From Saprospiraceae bacterium (lineage in GTDB: Bacteria; Bacteroidota; Bacteroidia; Chitinophagales; Saprospiraceae), in assembly GCA_020628095.1 (NCBI GenBank), contig JAHDFP010000012.1, positions 161 to 64,160 of the forward strand: a stretch of 64,000 nt of DNA, read 5' to 3'. How positions within the stretch are numbered: the stretch's first letter is position 1; each line of letters starts with the position of its first letter. The translations under genes were made by a program, and so were the position numbers. Positions 47,929-57,267 of the stretch are shown here, one piece after another. The notes under the pieces are model-generated. The model did no database searches. It saw only the letters and a program-made list of their open reading frames with translations, and had not been told where the DNA came from.

Positions 47929-48408
47929 ATGTCCATCGCACAACTCAATAAACTCAGAGAAGTTTGCCTTAGCTCCATCGTCGAACTTATCAAACTTCCC
48001 TATGTCAAATTATTGCACAAGCATAGAGTCCCTTGGAAAGTAACAGAAAAGGAATTATCTAATTTTCCAGCTCATTGTTTGGGCCACCACTTGTATCAAT
48101 TTCTTAGCACAAACAATTTGTCCATACAAGCTCTATACGAGAGTCATAATGTCTATCACTTGATCTCAGGTTATAGCATTGGATTGATCAACGAGGCGCG
48201 ACTGTTTTTCTTTTTGTTAGGTAATGGCAAAAGGTCTTTGTCTGTTTTGGGATCAGTCTTAGTTGCTCTTATCATCTATCCCGATTGTTGGCCCACTTTC
48301 AAAAAAGAATATAGACACGGAAAGAATTTTAAGCCCATTTTTGAGATGGATTTCGAAAAAGAGCTTTGTTGTGATTTTTATGTTTTGAAGGAATCTTTGA
48401 GGAGGTGA
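47929..48408 (+). CDS. Coq4-like protein
   Basis: A 159-residue protein. ESHNVYHLISGYSIGLINEARL contains the Coq4 metal-site pattern H-D-x-x-H-x11-E with N in place of D. Two long hydrophobic helices flank it. Coq4 proteins act in ubiquinone synthesis, recently as an oxidative decarboxylase/hydroxylase of the ring precursor. Bacteroidota make menaquinone, so a quinone role is not assured and this may be a Coq4-family member with another substrate. It lies after the orphan genes, with an overlapping frame at 47708-48043 not favoured as coding. Confidence 0.7.
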   Translation: MSIAQLNKLREVCLSSIVELIKLPYVKLLHKHRVPWKVTEKELSNFPAHCLGHHLYQFLSTNNLSIQALYESHNVYHLISGYSIGLINEARLFFFLLGNGKRSLSVLGSVLVALIIYPDCWPTFKKEYRHGKNFKPIFEMDFEKELCCDFYVLKESLRR

Positions 48409-48502
48409 TTTTTTATGAAAGGTTAGCACCTATTATACACTAAGAAGAGTGTCTGAATAGAAAAATTATTTTTGACAGGCCGCTCGCTATTTTATACATT
48501 CC

Positions 48503-49055
48503 TTTTTCATTTTGAGCTTGCCGAAAAATCTTCAGAGTGCAAAAATCGTAACCTGAAGATCTCTACACCAGGTCGAGATGAAAAACCCATTTACAGTAGT
48601 AAAAAAGAAACCGAGCTAAGTCGTATCCAATACAACGCAGTAGGGAGAGTTCTTTTCCTTTTTTTCATTTTGAGCCTGCCGAAAAATCTTCAGAGCACAA
48701 AAATCGCAACCTGAGGATCTCTACACCAGGTCGAGATGAAAAACATATTTACAATAGTAAAAAAGAAGCTCAGCCAAGTCGTATCCAATGCACCGAAGTA
48801 GTGAGCATTCATTTCCTTTTTTCATTTTGAGCCTGTCGAAAAATCTTCAGAGCACAAAAATCGAAACCTGAAGATCTCTCCACAAGGTCGAGATGAAAAA
48901 CCCATTTGCAATAGTAAAAAAGAAACCGAGCCAAGTCGTATCCAATGCACCGAAGTAGTGAGCATTCATTTCCTTTTTTCATTTTGAGCTTGCCGAAAAA
49001 TCTTCAGAGTATAAAATCATAATCTGAGGATCTCTCCACAAGGTCGAGATGAAAA
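48503..49055. repeat. Tandem array of four palindromic elements, ~157-bp period
   Basis: Elements at 48503-48585, 48659-48743, 48817-48900 and 48974-49055 share the left arm TTTTTCATTTTGAGC and the right arm ending GGTCGAGATGAAAA. Spacers between them are also similar (AGTAAAAAAGAA, GCCAAGTCGTATCCAA, TGAGCATTCATTTCC). Start-to-start distances are 156, 158 and 157. They fill the gap 48409-49186. Confidence 0.9.
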
Positions 49056-49186
49056 GAACGAACAGAAAGTACAGGGCAAAGACCCCAGAACTAACAGATT
49101 TCTCGTAAGTAAGAAAATCAACTTAATAGCCCTTATAAATTAATGGTTATATCTGATAAGAAGTATATTAGACAAAAAAAACTTCC

Positions 49187-50038
49187 ATGAAGAAATCAAC
49201 AGCACTCATATTACTGACACTATCCTATCTGACTTCTTTCTCTCAATCCAGAAAAAAAGACCTCAAAGAAAAAAGAGTCAATATCATCTCACAGATAAGT
49301 TATAATTCTTTTGAGGAGGAATTTGGGTGGAACTACGCATATAAAATAAGTCGAGAAGATTATAATCTGACTTTTCTTACATCTAATTCTGGCACCTTTG
49401 AAGTCGAGGAAGATAGTCTAATACTTGCAGAGGCTTACCTTATTAGTCTTCCATCACGTAGTATATCCGCTGGGTTCGGAATTCAATTTGTGAACGAAAA
49501 GAATATATATCAGACCATTTCGATTCCCACTCTATTTATGTCAGAGTCTAATGTCGAAAACGTGGTGAGAAGGCAAAACATAGATGACCCGAGTAAATAT
49601 ACCGAATATAGACTATCCCAAAAAGTCAAAAATCTATCAATCGCACTACGATATGATGTAGGAAAATATGCAGGTAATATAAAAAAGGGTATGGAGTTTG
49701 GCTTGGGTGCATTTATAGAACCATATTTCATACATCAAATCACAGAATATGATAACCGAAGAAATGGAATTAGCGGTGTCTTAGCCCTCATTAATACGGG
49801 TCTAAATCTTTCCACCAGTATCAAAATGGGAAGAAAAACTTTTATCGACTTCAATGTTTCTCCATTTTTCAGAATAGGTAATATCAGAAATTATCAAAAT
49901 GACAATCCCAATTTTGCACCCGATTTTCTAGAAAAAACAAAATTAACCAGCAACTCTACTGTCCACCTATCTGCATCCATAATGCTTAAATATGGACTCA
50001 AAGAATCTGATAATAGAAGACGTCGGAGAAGAAGGTAG
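49187..50038 (+). CDS. Outer-membrane beta-barrel protein
   Basis: A 283-residue protein with a cleavable signal peptide (TALILLTLSYLTSFSQ). The mature part is a run of amphipathic strands (VNIISQISYNSFEEEFGWN, AGFGIQFVNEKNIYQTI, LSIALRYDVGKYAG, VHLSASIMLKYGL) ending in a basic tail of arginines (NRRRRRRR). This is the general plan of outer-membrane barrels of eight to twelve strands (PorT/OmpW-like families). The arginine tail is unusual because barrels normally end with an aromatic residue. Function unknown. Confidence 0.7.
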   Translation: MKKSTALILLTLSYLTSFSQSRKKDLKEKRVNIISQISYNSFEEEFGWNYAYKISREDYNLTFLTSNSGTFEVEEDSLILAEAYLISLPSRSISAGFGIQFVNEKNIYQTISIPTLFMSESNVENVVRRQNIDDPSKYTEYRLSQKVKNLSIALRYDVGKYAGNIKKGMEFGLGAFIEPYFIHQITEYDNRRNGISGVLALINTGLNLSTSIKMGRKTFIDFNVSPFFRIGNIRNYQNDNPNFAPDFLEKTKLTSNSTVHLSASIMLKYGLKESDNRRRRRRR

Positions 50039-50046
50039 GGATATGG

Positions 50047-51405
50047 TTAAGAGGATTTGTTTTTCTCTTTGATGAGCTTATCTATCATGTCTTTATGGGC
50101 GTTAACTTCTGCTCTGACGATTTCTTGGATTTCTTCGTCGGTTATTGATTCGCCGTATCGCTTTTGATATGACCTCTTTGTATTTCCATTTTTAATAAAA
50201 TATTCATCCTCGTCGAATAAAAAGACTAAAGAACATTTAAAATCGTGCTCACCAAAACCAATTCGCTTAAACCTTAAGTATTGATAATTAATAAACAGAT
50301 TCATTATACCAATCTCTTTCTCAAGCTGGTTTTCGATCTCGTCAAGAATTGAATCTTTGTTCGTAAAAGATATATCATTAAAAAAAATATTTCCCCTATT
50401 GATTCCGCCTATTAGTTTTGATTGATAATAAAATTTATCGAACAAACCACATTTTTCAATAAAGCGATTCACTAGTGGCGCAATTACTAAGTCCAGTGAT
50501 TCTACTAAAGACTCTGAACTTTTAAACTTTTTTACTTTGCCACCAACTTCTTGCAACCTCCTCTCCAGCAACGCCACCTCCTTATCTATATCATCATCTT
50601 CCTCTATACTTTCACCCCTCGCCCCCTTAACCATAATAGCCAGCGATTCTATGAGGTTCTTTGCTATATAATCAAAGAAAGGCTCCATATCCCCCGCATC
50701 GGCTTGCTGCAAGACTGAGAAATACTGCGCCTTGTCGCTCGTCTTTATGACGACAGGTGGGTATCCGTGTTTGAGTAGGATAAAATTCATGAGTATCCTG
50801 ACGGTGCGTCCATTACCATCATCGAAAGGATGTATCCTTATAAAGTAATAATGAAATTTTGCAGCCAGTAAGATGGGATTGGTTTCTGGGTTCTCCTCTT
50901 TTTTTCTGTACCAGTCGATAAGTTCTGCCATCATGATGGGCGTCTCTTCTGGTGTGGCGAATCGGAATATTTCGCCTGTTTCGGTCTTTACGTGATTGGG
51001 TGTTTTTTTGTATTCACCGATGTGGACAGTTTTTTTAGTGGGTTCTCCATCGGGGGTTATGGCATCGACCTTATAGGGTTCTTTGAGGATTAGCTTATGT
51101 AGTTCTCTGATGAAATTCTCACTGAGGGGTCGTTCTTCTTTGACAATGTCGAGTACCCATTTGATCGCCTCATCGTGACCGCGCACTTCAAAATGATCTT
51201 TGAGCGGCTTGCCCTGCGCCGTAATCCCAAAAAGTATAAGTGCCTTGGTCTCCCCATAATTCAAAGAATTACCCTCTATACTGTTAGAATGATAATTCCA
51301 GTCCAACCTGAACTTTTGCATAATCCGTAGCTCATTCTCCTTGCTAATGGGCCGCAATGCATCCAGTTCTTTCTTTAGCTCTATCGCTCTTGATATTTCT
51401 TTCAT
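50047..51405 (-). CDS. Fic-domain protein with N-terminal inhibitory helix
   Basis: A 452-residue enzyme likely to AMPylate (or otherwise nucleotidylate) protein targets. The catalytic loop HPFDDGNGRTVR lies at 192-203 with the essential H192. An inhibitory motif, S-x-x-x-E-G (SNSIEG at 40-45), is near the N-terminus, so this is a class II Fic protein that keeps itself off until the helix moves. The C-terminal ~170 residues are an extension; it carries no obvious HTH but has a helical bundle (ERRLQEVGGKVKKF) followed by an alpha/beta tail. It converges with the barrel gene. Target unknown. Confidence 0.93.
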   Translation of the reverse strand: MKEISRAIELKKELDALRPISKENELRIMQKFRLDWNYHSNSIEGNSLNYGETKALILFGITAQGKPLKDHFEVRGHDEAIKWVLDIVKEERPLSENFIRELHKLILKEPYKVDAITPDGEPTKKTVHIGEYKKTPNHVKTETGEIFRFATPEETPIMMAELIDWYRKKEENPETNPILLAAKFHYYFIRIHPFDDGNGRTVRILMNFILLKHGYPPVVIKTSDKAQYFSVLQQADAGDMEPFFDYIAKNLIESLAIMVKGARGESIEEDDDIDKEVALLERRLQEVGGKVKKFKSSESLVESLDLVIAPLVNRFIEKCGLFDKFYYQSKLIGGINRGNIFFNDISFTNKDSILDEIENQLEKEIGIMNLFINYQYLRFKRIGFGEHDFKCSLVFLFDEDEYFIKNGNTKRSYQKRYGESITDEEIQEIVRAEVNAHKDMIDKLIKEKNKSS

Positions 51406-51676
51406 AAGTTAATATCCTCCGCTTGTGTCATTTTATTATCCGCAAAACACACTCCAAATCTAACGTTAAAGGGTGGAAGATCGGTCTCGAACCGACTATA
51501 TCACATACCCTCAACTATCATCATTACCCACCCTACTTCGCAATATAACGATTCCATTAGATTATAATATCCACAATAATCAAATAGCAAAACACGCATA
51601 GTCACAATACATTAGTAATTATCCCCACCACTAACCAACATTCTCGTAACTTAACCCATCTAAAAAATAAAGACGC

Positions 51677-53266
51677 GTGATCCAATCTCTAAAGAAAAAA
51701 CCGACCCTTCAAGAAAAGTACGACACTATTATCATCGGATCTGGCATAGGTAGCCTGACGGCTGCCGCGCTACTGAGCAAAGAAGGCCAAAAGGTACTCG
51801 TGCTGGAGCGGCATTATACGGCTGGGGGATTCACGCATGTGTTTAAGCGGAAGGGGTATGAATGGGATGTTGGTATCCACTATATCGGTGATGTCGGTCG
51901 CCCTCATAGTGTCATGAAAAAGCTATTCGATTATATCACGGATGGCAAGTTGCATTGGGCGGATATGGGGGAGGTGTATGACCGTATATTTGTCGGGGAT
52001 CAGGTTTTTGATTATGTCAAAGGGGTCGGTAACTGGACCGATCGGATGAAGTCTTACTTTCCTGGTGAAGAAAAAGCCATCGACGCATACATCGATGCCG
52101 TTTTTCGTGCTAACAAAGCGAGTAGACGATTTTTCATGAGTAAGGCGATGCCCAAAATGGTCAATACCCTACTCAATGGTGTAGCCAACAGAAACTTTTA
52201 CGCCTACTCGGATAAGACCACTTACGAAGTGCTGCGATCTATCACCGATAACGAACTACTTATCAAAGTCCTCTGCGGTCAGTACGGTGACTACGGCTTG
52301 CCACCCAAAAAGAGTAGCTTCTACATGCACGCCACTGTGGCTAAACATTATTTTGCTGGCGGATACTTCCCTATCGGCGGATCGAGTCGGATCGTCGAGT
52401 GTATGGACAAGGTCATAGAGCAAGCGGGCGGCACCATCCTTATCAGCGCCGAAGTCAAACAACTGCTCATCCATAATAACAAAGCCATCGGTGTGGAGAT
52501 GGCTCAGGGTCAGCAGTATATGGCGGACAACATTATCAGTGGTGCGGGCATCTATAATTCTTTCCAAAAATTCGTCCCCGACAATCATAAGTCCAAAGAG
52601 CAGTTGGTCAATAGTCTATCCAAAGTGAACCCATCGGTTGCACACGGCTGTCTCTATGTCGGCCTCGATGCCTCCCCACAAGAGCTTAACCTCCCCAAAG
52701 CCAACCACTGGATATACCCCGGTGATGCCGATCACGATACCTGCGTCGACCGATACATCGAGAATATAGAAGAAGAGTTTCCGCTCGTATACATCTCGTT
52801 TCCTTCGGCTAAAGACCCCGACTGGAGCAACCGCTATCCTGGCAAAAGCACCATCGACATCATCACGCTACTACCCTATGGTCCTTTCCGCGCATGGGAA
52901 GGCAGCCGATGGATGAACCGCGGCGACGACTACGACCGCCTCAAAGAAAAACTAACCGATCGCCTCCTACAGGTACTATATAAGCAAGTCCCATCCACCA
53001 AAGGAAAAGTCGATCATGCCGAGTTATCCTCCCCGCTCACCACCCGACATTTTATGAATTATGAGCACGGCGAATTATATGGTCTCGACCACAGCCCATC
53101 CCGATTCCGTCAGAAAGCCCTACAGCCCCGCACCTCCATCAAAAACTATTATCTCACGGGCCAGGACATCACCACCTGCGGTGTGGGTTCGGCGATGTTC
53201 GCAGGATTGCTGACTGTTTCTGCAATGGGTCATGGGCATGTTTTTCAGAAGGTGATGGGTGGGTGA
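51677..53266 (+). CDS. Phytoene desaturase/retinol saturase family flavoprotein
   Basis: A 529-residue FAD-dependent oxidoreductase. The dinucleotide motif DTIIIGSGIGSLTAAALLS (about 16-34) is followed by LVLERHYTAGGFTHVF, which resembles carotene isomerase (CrtISO) and retinol saturase. The end has YLTGQDITTCGVGSAMFAGL, the typical C-terminal FAD-binding part. A GTG at 51677 is used as start. Substrate likely a carotenoid or other polyene, since many Saprospiria are pigmented; other family members reduce lipids. No other carotenoid genes are in the window. Confidence 0.9.
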   Translation: MIQSLKKKPTLQEKYDTIIIGSGIGSLTAAALLSKEGQKVLVLERHYTAGGFTHVFKRKGYEWDVGIHYIGDVGRPHSVMKKLFDYITDGKLHWADMGEVYDRIFVGDQVFDYVKGVGNWTDRMKSYFPGEEKAIDAYIDAVFRANKASRRFFMSKAMPKMVNTLLNGVANRNFYAYSDKTTYEVLRSITDNELLIKVLCGQYGDYGLPPKKSSFYMHATVAKHYFAGGYFPIGGSSRIVECMDKVIEQAGGTILISAEVKQLLIHNNKAIGVEMAQGQQYMADNIISGAGIYNSFQKFVPDNHKSKEQLVNSLSKVNPSVAHGCLYVGLDASPQELNLPKANHWIYPGDADHDTCVDRYIENIEEEFPLVYISFPSAKDPDWSNRYPGKSTIDIITLLPYGPFRAWEGSRWMNRGDDYDRLKEKLTDRLLQVLYKQVPSTKGKVDHAELSSPLTTRHFMNYEHGELYGLDHSPSRFRQKALQPRTSIKNYYLTGQDITTCGVGSAMFAGLLTVSAMGHGHVFQKVMGG

Positions 53267-53338
53267 TGATAATGAGCCGCTATGCCTTGCTACTATACTA
53301 TTAGAAGAAAATAGTAAATTCGACAATCAGCAAAAATC

Positions 53339-54412
53339 ATGAAAAATCCAAATCATTTATCTAAAGTCTTCCAAGAGAGAAAATACTTTATTGAATTCCT
53401 AGTGGTCATTGTTGGTTTAGGAATTGGATTAGAAATTTTTGCTAATGGTATAATTGAGTATTACGAAATAAATCCCTTCTATTCAATTCTACTTGGAGCG
53501 CTAATAACAGCAATAGTGGTAATGTTTATAGCAAAAGGACTGTTAGCATATCGAGTACTAAAAAAGGATATTGAAGGAATAATCTTTTATAGAGAGAAAG
53601 ATTCGAGAACTATCGACACCTATCCATATAGTTTTGGAAGTGCTATATATGATTATTTCGATTGTTTATTCAACGAGAATTCTGCTATAAAAAGAAAGTG
53701 GGAAAAGGAAAATATCTCATTCAATAACGGAATCTTACAAAAAAGAAAAGACGATCACTATGGGTACAACTTGGTAGTAAACGCAGTTCAATATTTTTTA
53801 ATAAATAAAATATCGGTCCATTTATCCGATTACTTTGTAAATAAAAATCTTGATGAAGAAAAACTTTTAAATCTTACCAGAGAAAATATTCCAGAAATAT
53901 TATTCAAGAATGAATTTTTGGAACTTTTTTCAAAGCCTATGTCTCTAAGACCCAAATTTTTTAATGACGAAGACGACGAATCGGTAGATGGTGCTTATGA
54001 AGACGGGCTATTGTACGAGAAGTTCGAACTTTCTCTACCAAAAAAAAGTACAATAAAAGTAGTTAGGGAAAGACTAATAATTACAACGCCAAGGTTCGAA
54101 CTTAAAATCAAGACCGTTTTTGATGGAGATGGAGGATATGATATTTATAGTGAAGTTTTGCAACACTACTTCGGAATAAAAAAAGCAAAAAAGATTCTTT
54201 CGTACAAAATAAGATTTGAAATAAGTGTAAAGTTTAAAACGCTTCCTCTTTTCACAAAATGGGGTTGGTTATATTACAATTGGATAGATTCTCTTTTACA
54301 TTGGCTTGACGAGGAAATATCATTTGATTCATTTCTCGAGTCCATTAATTGGAACACTGTAAGTACTATTATTCATGTAAATAAGATTAAGAAAAAAAGA
54401 AAACTGCATTGA
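53339..54412 (+). CDS. Hypothetical protein with two N-terminal membrane helices
   Basis: A 357-residue protein. Two hydrophobic segments at about 17-38 and 45-66 (FLVVIVGLGIGLEIFANGII, FYSILLGALITAIVVMFIAK) anchor a large cytoplasmic domain rich in Lys, Glu, Phe and Tyr. No family recognised. It is strongly AT-rich compared with the oxidoreductase upstream and forms, with the next two genes, a patch of foreign-looking composition. Function unknown. Confidence 0.7.
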   Translation: MKNPNHLSKVFQERKYFIEFLVVIVGLGIGLEIFANGIIEYYEINPFYSILLGALITAIVVMFIAKGLLAYRVLKKDIEGIIFYREKDSRTIDTYPYSFGSAIYDYFDCLFNENSAIKRKWEKENISFNNGILQKRKDDHYGYNLVVNAVQYFLINKISVHLSDYFVNKNLDEEKLLNLTRENIPEILFKNEFLELFSKPMSLRPKFFNDEDDESVDGAYEDGLLYEKFELSLPKKSTIKVVRERLIITTPRFELKIKTVFDGDGGYDIYSEVLQHYFGIKKAKKILSYKIRFEISVKFKTLPLFTKWGWLYYNWIDSLLHWLDEEISFDSFLESINWNTVSTIIHVNKIKKKRKLH

Positions 54413-54677
54413 CTTCGTAAAACGGAGTTCTAGATAAAAGGTCATGTTTACTACCATAGAAAGTTTAATAAGATATTTCAAGCTGTTTTAGAACTTATCA
54501 AAGGAATGGGAAGAAAAATGTCAGACAAATAACCTTTACAGTTTACCAAATTCGTTTACACCATATAACGACTTATTAAAATTTTATTAACCTTCAATTC
54601 AACATACGTTTACAACAGAATGTTCTGTACAACTATCCAAGAAACTTAAATCAAATTAAAATTGTTAGTTTTACTAT

Positions 54678-54932
54678 ATGGCTATCAAAAAGAAATATTT
54701 AGCATACTTAGAAGATACCAGAAAGCATCATATAGAAATAGAAAAGGTGGTTAAATCTTCGATGAAAAAGGCAATTGCAACTTCTTATAGAAAATCCGTT
54801 GCTGTGACCTTTGTGGAGGGTAATAAAATCGTTAAAGTAAGTCCAAAAGGAAGAAGAGCCGTTGTAGGCTCTATAAAAAATCATCGAAGAAAAGTCAAAG
54901 TAGGTGCCAAAACAAGACTATCTAAGAAATAG
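54678..54932 (+). CDS. Small basic protein upstream of zeta-like kinase, candidate antitoxin
   Basis: An 84-residue protein, very basic, with a helical start (KKYLAYLEDTRKHHIEIEKVV) and a lysine/arginine-rich tail (GRRAVVGSIKNHRRKVKVGA). It overlaps the zeta-like gene by 29 bases in another frame. The order, small size and overlap suggest the antitoxin partner of the next gene. Classical epsilon antitoxins are different in sequence, so this would be a new type of partner, or simply a regulator. Confidence 0.65.
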   Translation: MAIKKKYLAYLEDTRKHHIEIEKVVKSSMKKAIATSYRKSVAVTFVEGNKIVKVSPKGRRAVVGSIKNHRRKVKVGAKTRLSKK

Positions 54933-55650
54933 AAGACTCAGAGTATTTGGAGGTCCTAATGGCTCTGGTAAGTCCACAATTCTTAGTCAGATAGATTCCA
55001 AATTTGATATTGGGTACTACATAAATGCAGATGAAATAGAAAAGCTGCTTAAATCAACTCAGAAAATAAATCTATCCGACTACTCTATATATGACCTTAC
55101 AGCGGAACGATTTGAACTAGCAATCCAAAATCATTCTATAATAACTAAAGCCAAAAAAGAGGGTTATAAAATAGATCTGTACTACGAAAATAATTCTATA
55201 GTCAATCCTGACAAAAACTCTCATTCGTATGAGGCGGCTTTCTTAGCTGATATTCTAAGAAATGAATTACTACGTTTGGGAAAAAAATTTGCCTATGAGA
55301 CCGTTATGTCACATAAGTCCAAAATTGATTTCTTCAGATCAGCCCAAAAGTCTGGGTATAAGAACTATCTGTATTACATCTCAACGGAATCCCCAGTAAT
55401 CAATATTGAACGAGTACACCAAAGGGTAAAACTAGGAGGTCATCCAGTCGCAACTAAGAAAATAAAAAGTAGATATTATAACTCACTGTCAAATCTGAAA
55501 GAAGCCGTCCAAAGCACTTATCGCACTTTTATTTTTGACAACTCCACTGAGAAACCTAATCTAATATTGGAAGTTTTTAAAGGAGAAGAGGTCACATATT
55601 ATCATAATGAAATCCCATATTGGGTTGACAAATATTTATTGGGATCTTAA
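54904..55650 (+). CDS. Zeta-toxin-like P-loop kinase
   Basis: 248 residues from a GTG at 54904. Walker A is FGGPNGSGKST (15-25), followed by GYYINADEIEKLLK, the family's NADE motif, and YETVMSH near the middle. The C-terminal half has VHQRVKLGGHPVATKKIKSRYYNSLSNL, typical of the zeta-like AAA family of Bacteroidota. Zeta toxins phosphorylate UDP-N-acetyl sugars and so block wall synthesis. The start overlaps the preceding small basic gene by 29 bases. A type II toxin-antitoxin role is inferred; housekeeping kinases with this fold are the alternative. Confidence 0.8.
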   Translation: MPKQDYLRNRRLRVFGGPNGSGKSTILSQIDSKFDIGYYINADEIEKLLKSTQKINLSDYSIYDLTAERFELAIQNHSIITKAKKEGYKIDLYYENNSIVNPDKNSHSYEAAFLADILRNELLRLGKKFAYETVMSHKSKIDFFRSAQKSGYKNYLYYISTESPVINIERVHQRVKLGGHPVATKKIKSRYYNSLSNLKEAVQSTYRTFIFDNSTEKPNLILEVFKGEEVTYYHNEIPYWVDKYLLGS

Positions 55651-55923
55651 GTAACAAGCAAAAAATATTGCAATTATTGAATCAGTATCTATTGTAATGA
55701 CATAGTGTACATTAACTATAAGTTACTTCGGTTCGTAATAAGGTGTAATAGAATAAGCAAACCAATCTATCTCAAAGAGACTACCTTACAAATTGACATT
55801 AACCCTACCCTAACATGGGTTATAACTTTTCTTTAATAAAATAAATCAAAAAACACTTTTACATTAATATGATAAAAAATGTAATGCACATATAATATTA
55901 CAACTCTAAAAAAACAACCCATC

Positions 55924-56547
55924 ATGAACTATAAAAATCATTCTGGACAATGCCTCAAACTCGTTGGAATCAATCCATTTCTCATCGGTGTTCTTTTCTT
56001 TCTCATCGGATGTAGTACAAGTCAATATCCAACGACCTTAGTCCAACAGGACATCGTAAAGTCAACGAAAAGAATAAAACAAACATTCAAATATAAAAGA
56101 GCCCAAGAAAAAGTATCGCCTCTACAAAGTTTGCATCAAGAAATGCTTAAGGTGGTCGGTAATAACATGACAGAACAATACACAGTATATGACCGACTAA
56201 ACATGAAGGCCAATTCCTATGTCGTAGATAAGCAGATCTATATTATAGTCGACGGAGAAGTTTTCCAAATAGATATTGATTCTCAAGAAAGAGAAAACAC
56301 ATCCAAAATATCCCAAAGCACGAGCAATATTACGACCATAGACTCCACAAGTATGGATGTAGTGACGGGCTACACACAGCATAAGCGAAGTATTTTCAGA
56401 ATCTCATATACACTAAGTCAAGAAATCATAGAAAAACTAAGCGTGTGTAACAACGTTATGTTCCGATATTATTCTGGACCTAACATGATAACCACGAGTA
56501 TGTCAAACAAAAAAATTGTTGATTTGAAGAAATTCATCCAGCTGTAA
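55924..56547 (+). CDS. Putative lipoprotein, unrecognised
   Basis: A 207-residue protein with a lipobox FLIGC (cysteine 30) after a 29-residue leader. Mature part: a helical segment (RIKQTFKYKRAQEKVSPLQS), then short strands (NSYVVDKQIYIIVDGEVFQI) and a final strand-rich region. No domain recognised. It is followed 54 bases on by a membrane-protein gene, and the two may share a transcript. Confidence 0.7.
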   Translation: MNYKNHSGQCLKLVGINPFLIGVLFFLIGCSTSQYPTTLVQQDIVKSTKRIKQTFKYKRAQEKVSPLQSLHQEMLKVVGNNMTEQYTVYDRLNMKANSYVVDKQIYIIVDGEVFQIDIDSQERENTSKISQSTSNITTIDSTSMDVVTGYTQHKRSIFRISYTLSQEIIEKLSVCNNVMFRYYSGPNMITTSMSNKKIVDLKKFIQL

Positions 56548-56601
56548 TAGTCGTCGTAAGAAATCAATATTATATTATAGTCATATTTTCATTAGAAAAA
56601 A

Positions 56602-57210
56602 ATGCAAAACATGATCTTCCAATCCCGCCTTGCACTAGGTTTCAAATATTATAAACCCTTTCTCCTGACGGCTGTAATCATCGGCTTATGGTTGATAACA
56701 TTTATGTTACAACTTAACCTAGACTGGATTAAAGAATACTTGCTTATGATCATAGCAATCTCATTCCTCTTAGATGTCGTTCTTATATTTAAGTTTCAGA
56801 TCAAAAGGAAATTAGAGGTTAGTTACGCTGGAGACAAGTATGACATAAAAATCACGGAAGGGTCTAATGTAATAAAATACAATTCGTGTGCTTACGCAGA
56901 GTCATGGTGGTCTTACAATAATCTAAATCCCATAGAGGATAAAGGTCTACTTGATACAATAATACCAGATGGGGACTACTCGAGTGGAGAAAGCAGATCG
57001 GCTACAGGACCAAACTTAGGAATGGTCCTATTCCTTAAATTCGTAAAAGAAAAGGAGCAACCGCTATATTTAATGGAATTATTAGAGGGATATCAAGAAT
57101 TACCAGCTCAGTGGAATTATAAAGTTATGAATGAGCAGATTTTCGAAGAGAGCAAGGAGGTGTATCAATTAGATCTTTTGAGATCGAGAGTTACCCAAAA
57201 CAAATTATAA
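56602..57210 (+). CDS. Membrane protein with two N-terminal helices
   Basis: A 202-residue protein. Two hydrophobic segments lie at about 20-38 and 47-66 (FLLTAVIIGLWLITFML, LLMIIAISFLLDVVLIF). The rest is a soluble domain rich in Glu, Tyr and Trp (SCAYAESWWSYNN). It resembles small two-helix sensor or PH-like membrane proteins, without a clear family. Second gene after the 55924 lipoprotein. Function unknown. Confidence 0.7.
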   Translation: MQNMIFQSRLALGFKYYKPFLLTAVIIGLWLITFMLQLNLDWIKEYLLMIIAISFLLDVVLIFKFQIKRKLEVSYAGDKYDIKITEGSNVIKYNSCAYAESWWSYNNLNPIEDKGLLDTIIPDGDYSSGESRSATGPNLGMVLFLKFVKEKEQPLYLMELLEGYQELPAQWNYKVMNEQIFEESKEVYQLDLLRSRVTQNKL

Positions 57211-57267
57211 AATCATTTTCTGGATTATCTTCAAGAAATAAAACTCATAACCCATTAAAAAAAATCA

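Noticed and set aside
47708-48043. 111-codon frame overlapping the Coq4-like gene
   Set aside because: Its Trp/Phe-rich start is odd and the second half is antagonised by the better Coq4 frame; kept only as a remote possibility.
51471-51496. tRNA T-arm-like sequence (GGTTCGAGACC on the minus strand)
   Set aside because: It has the right loop letters, but no acceptor, D-arm or anticodon arm can be built upstream.
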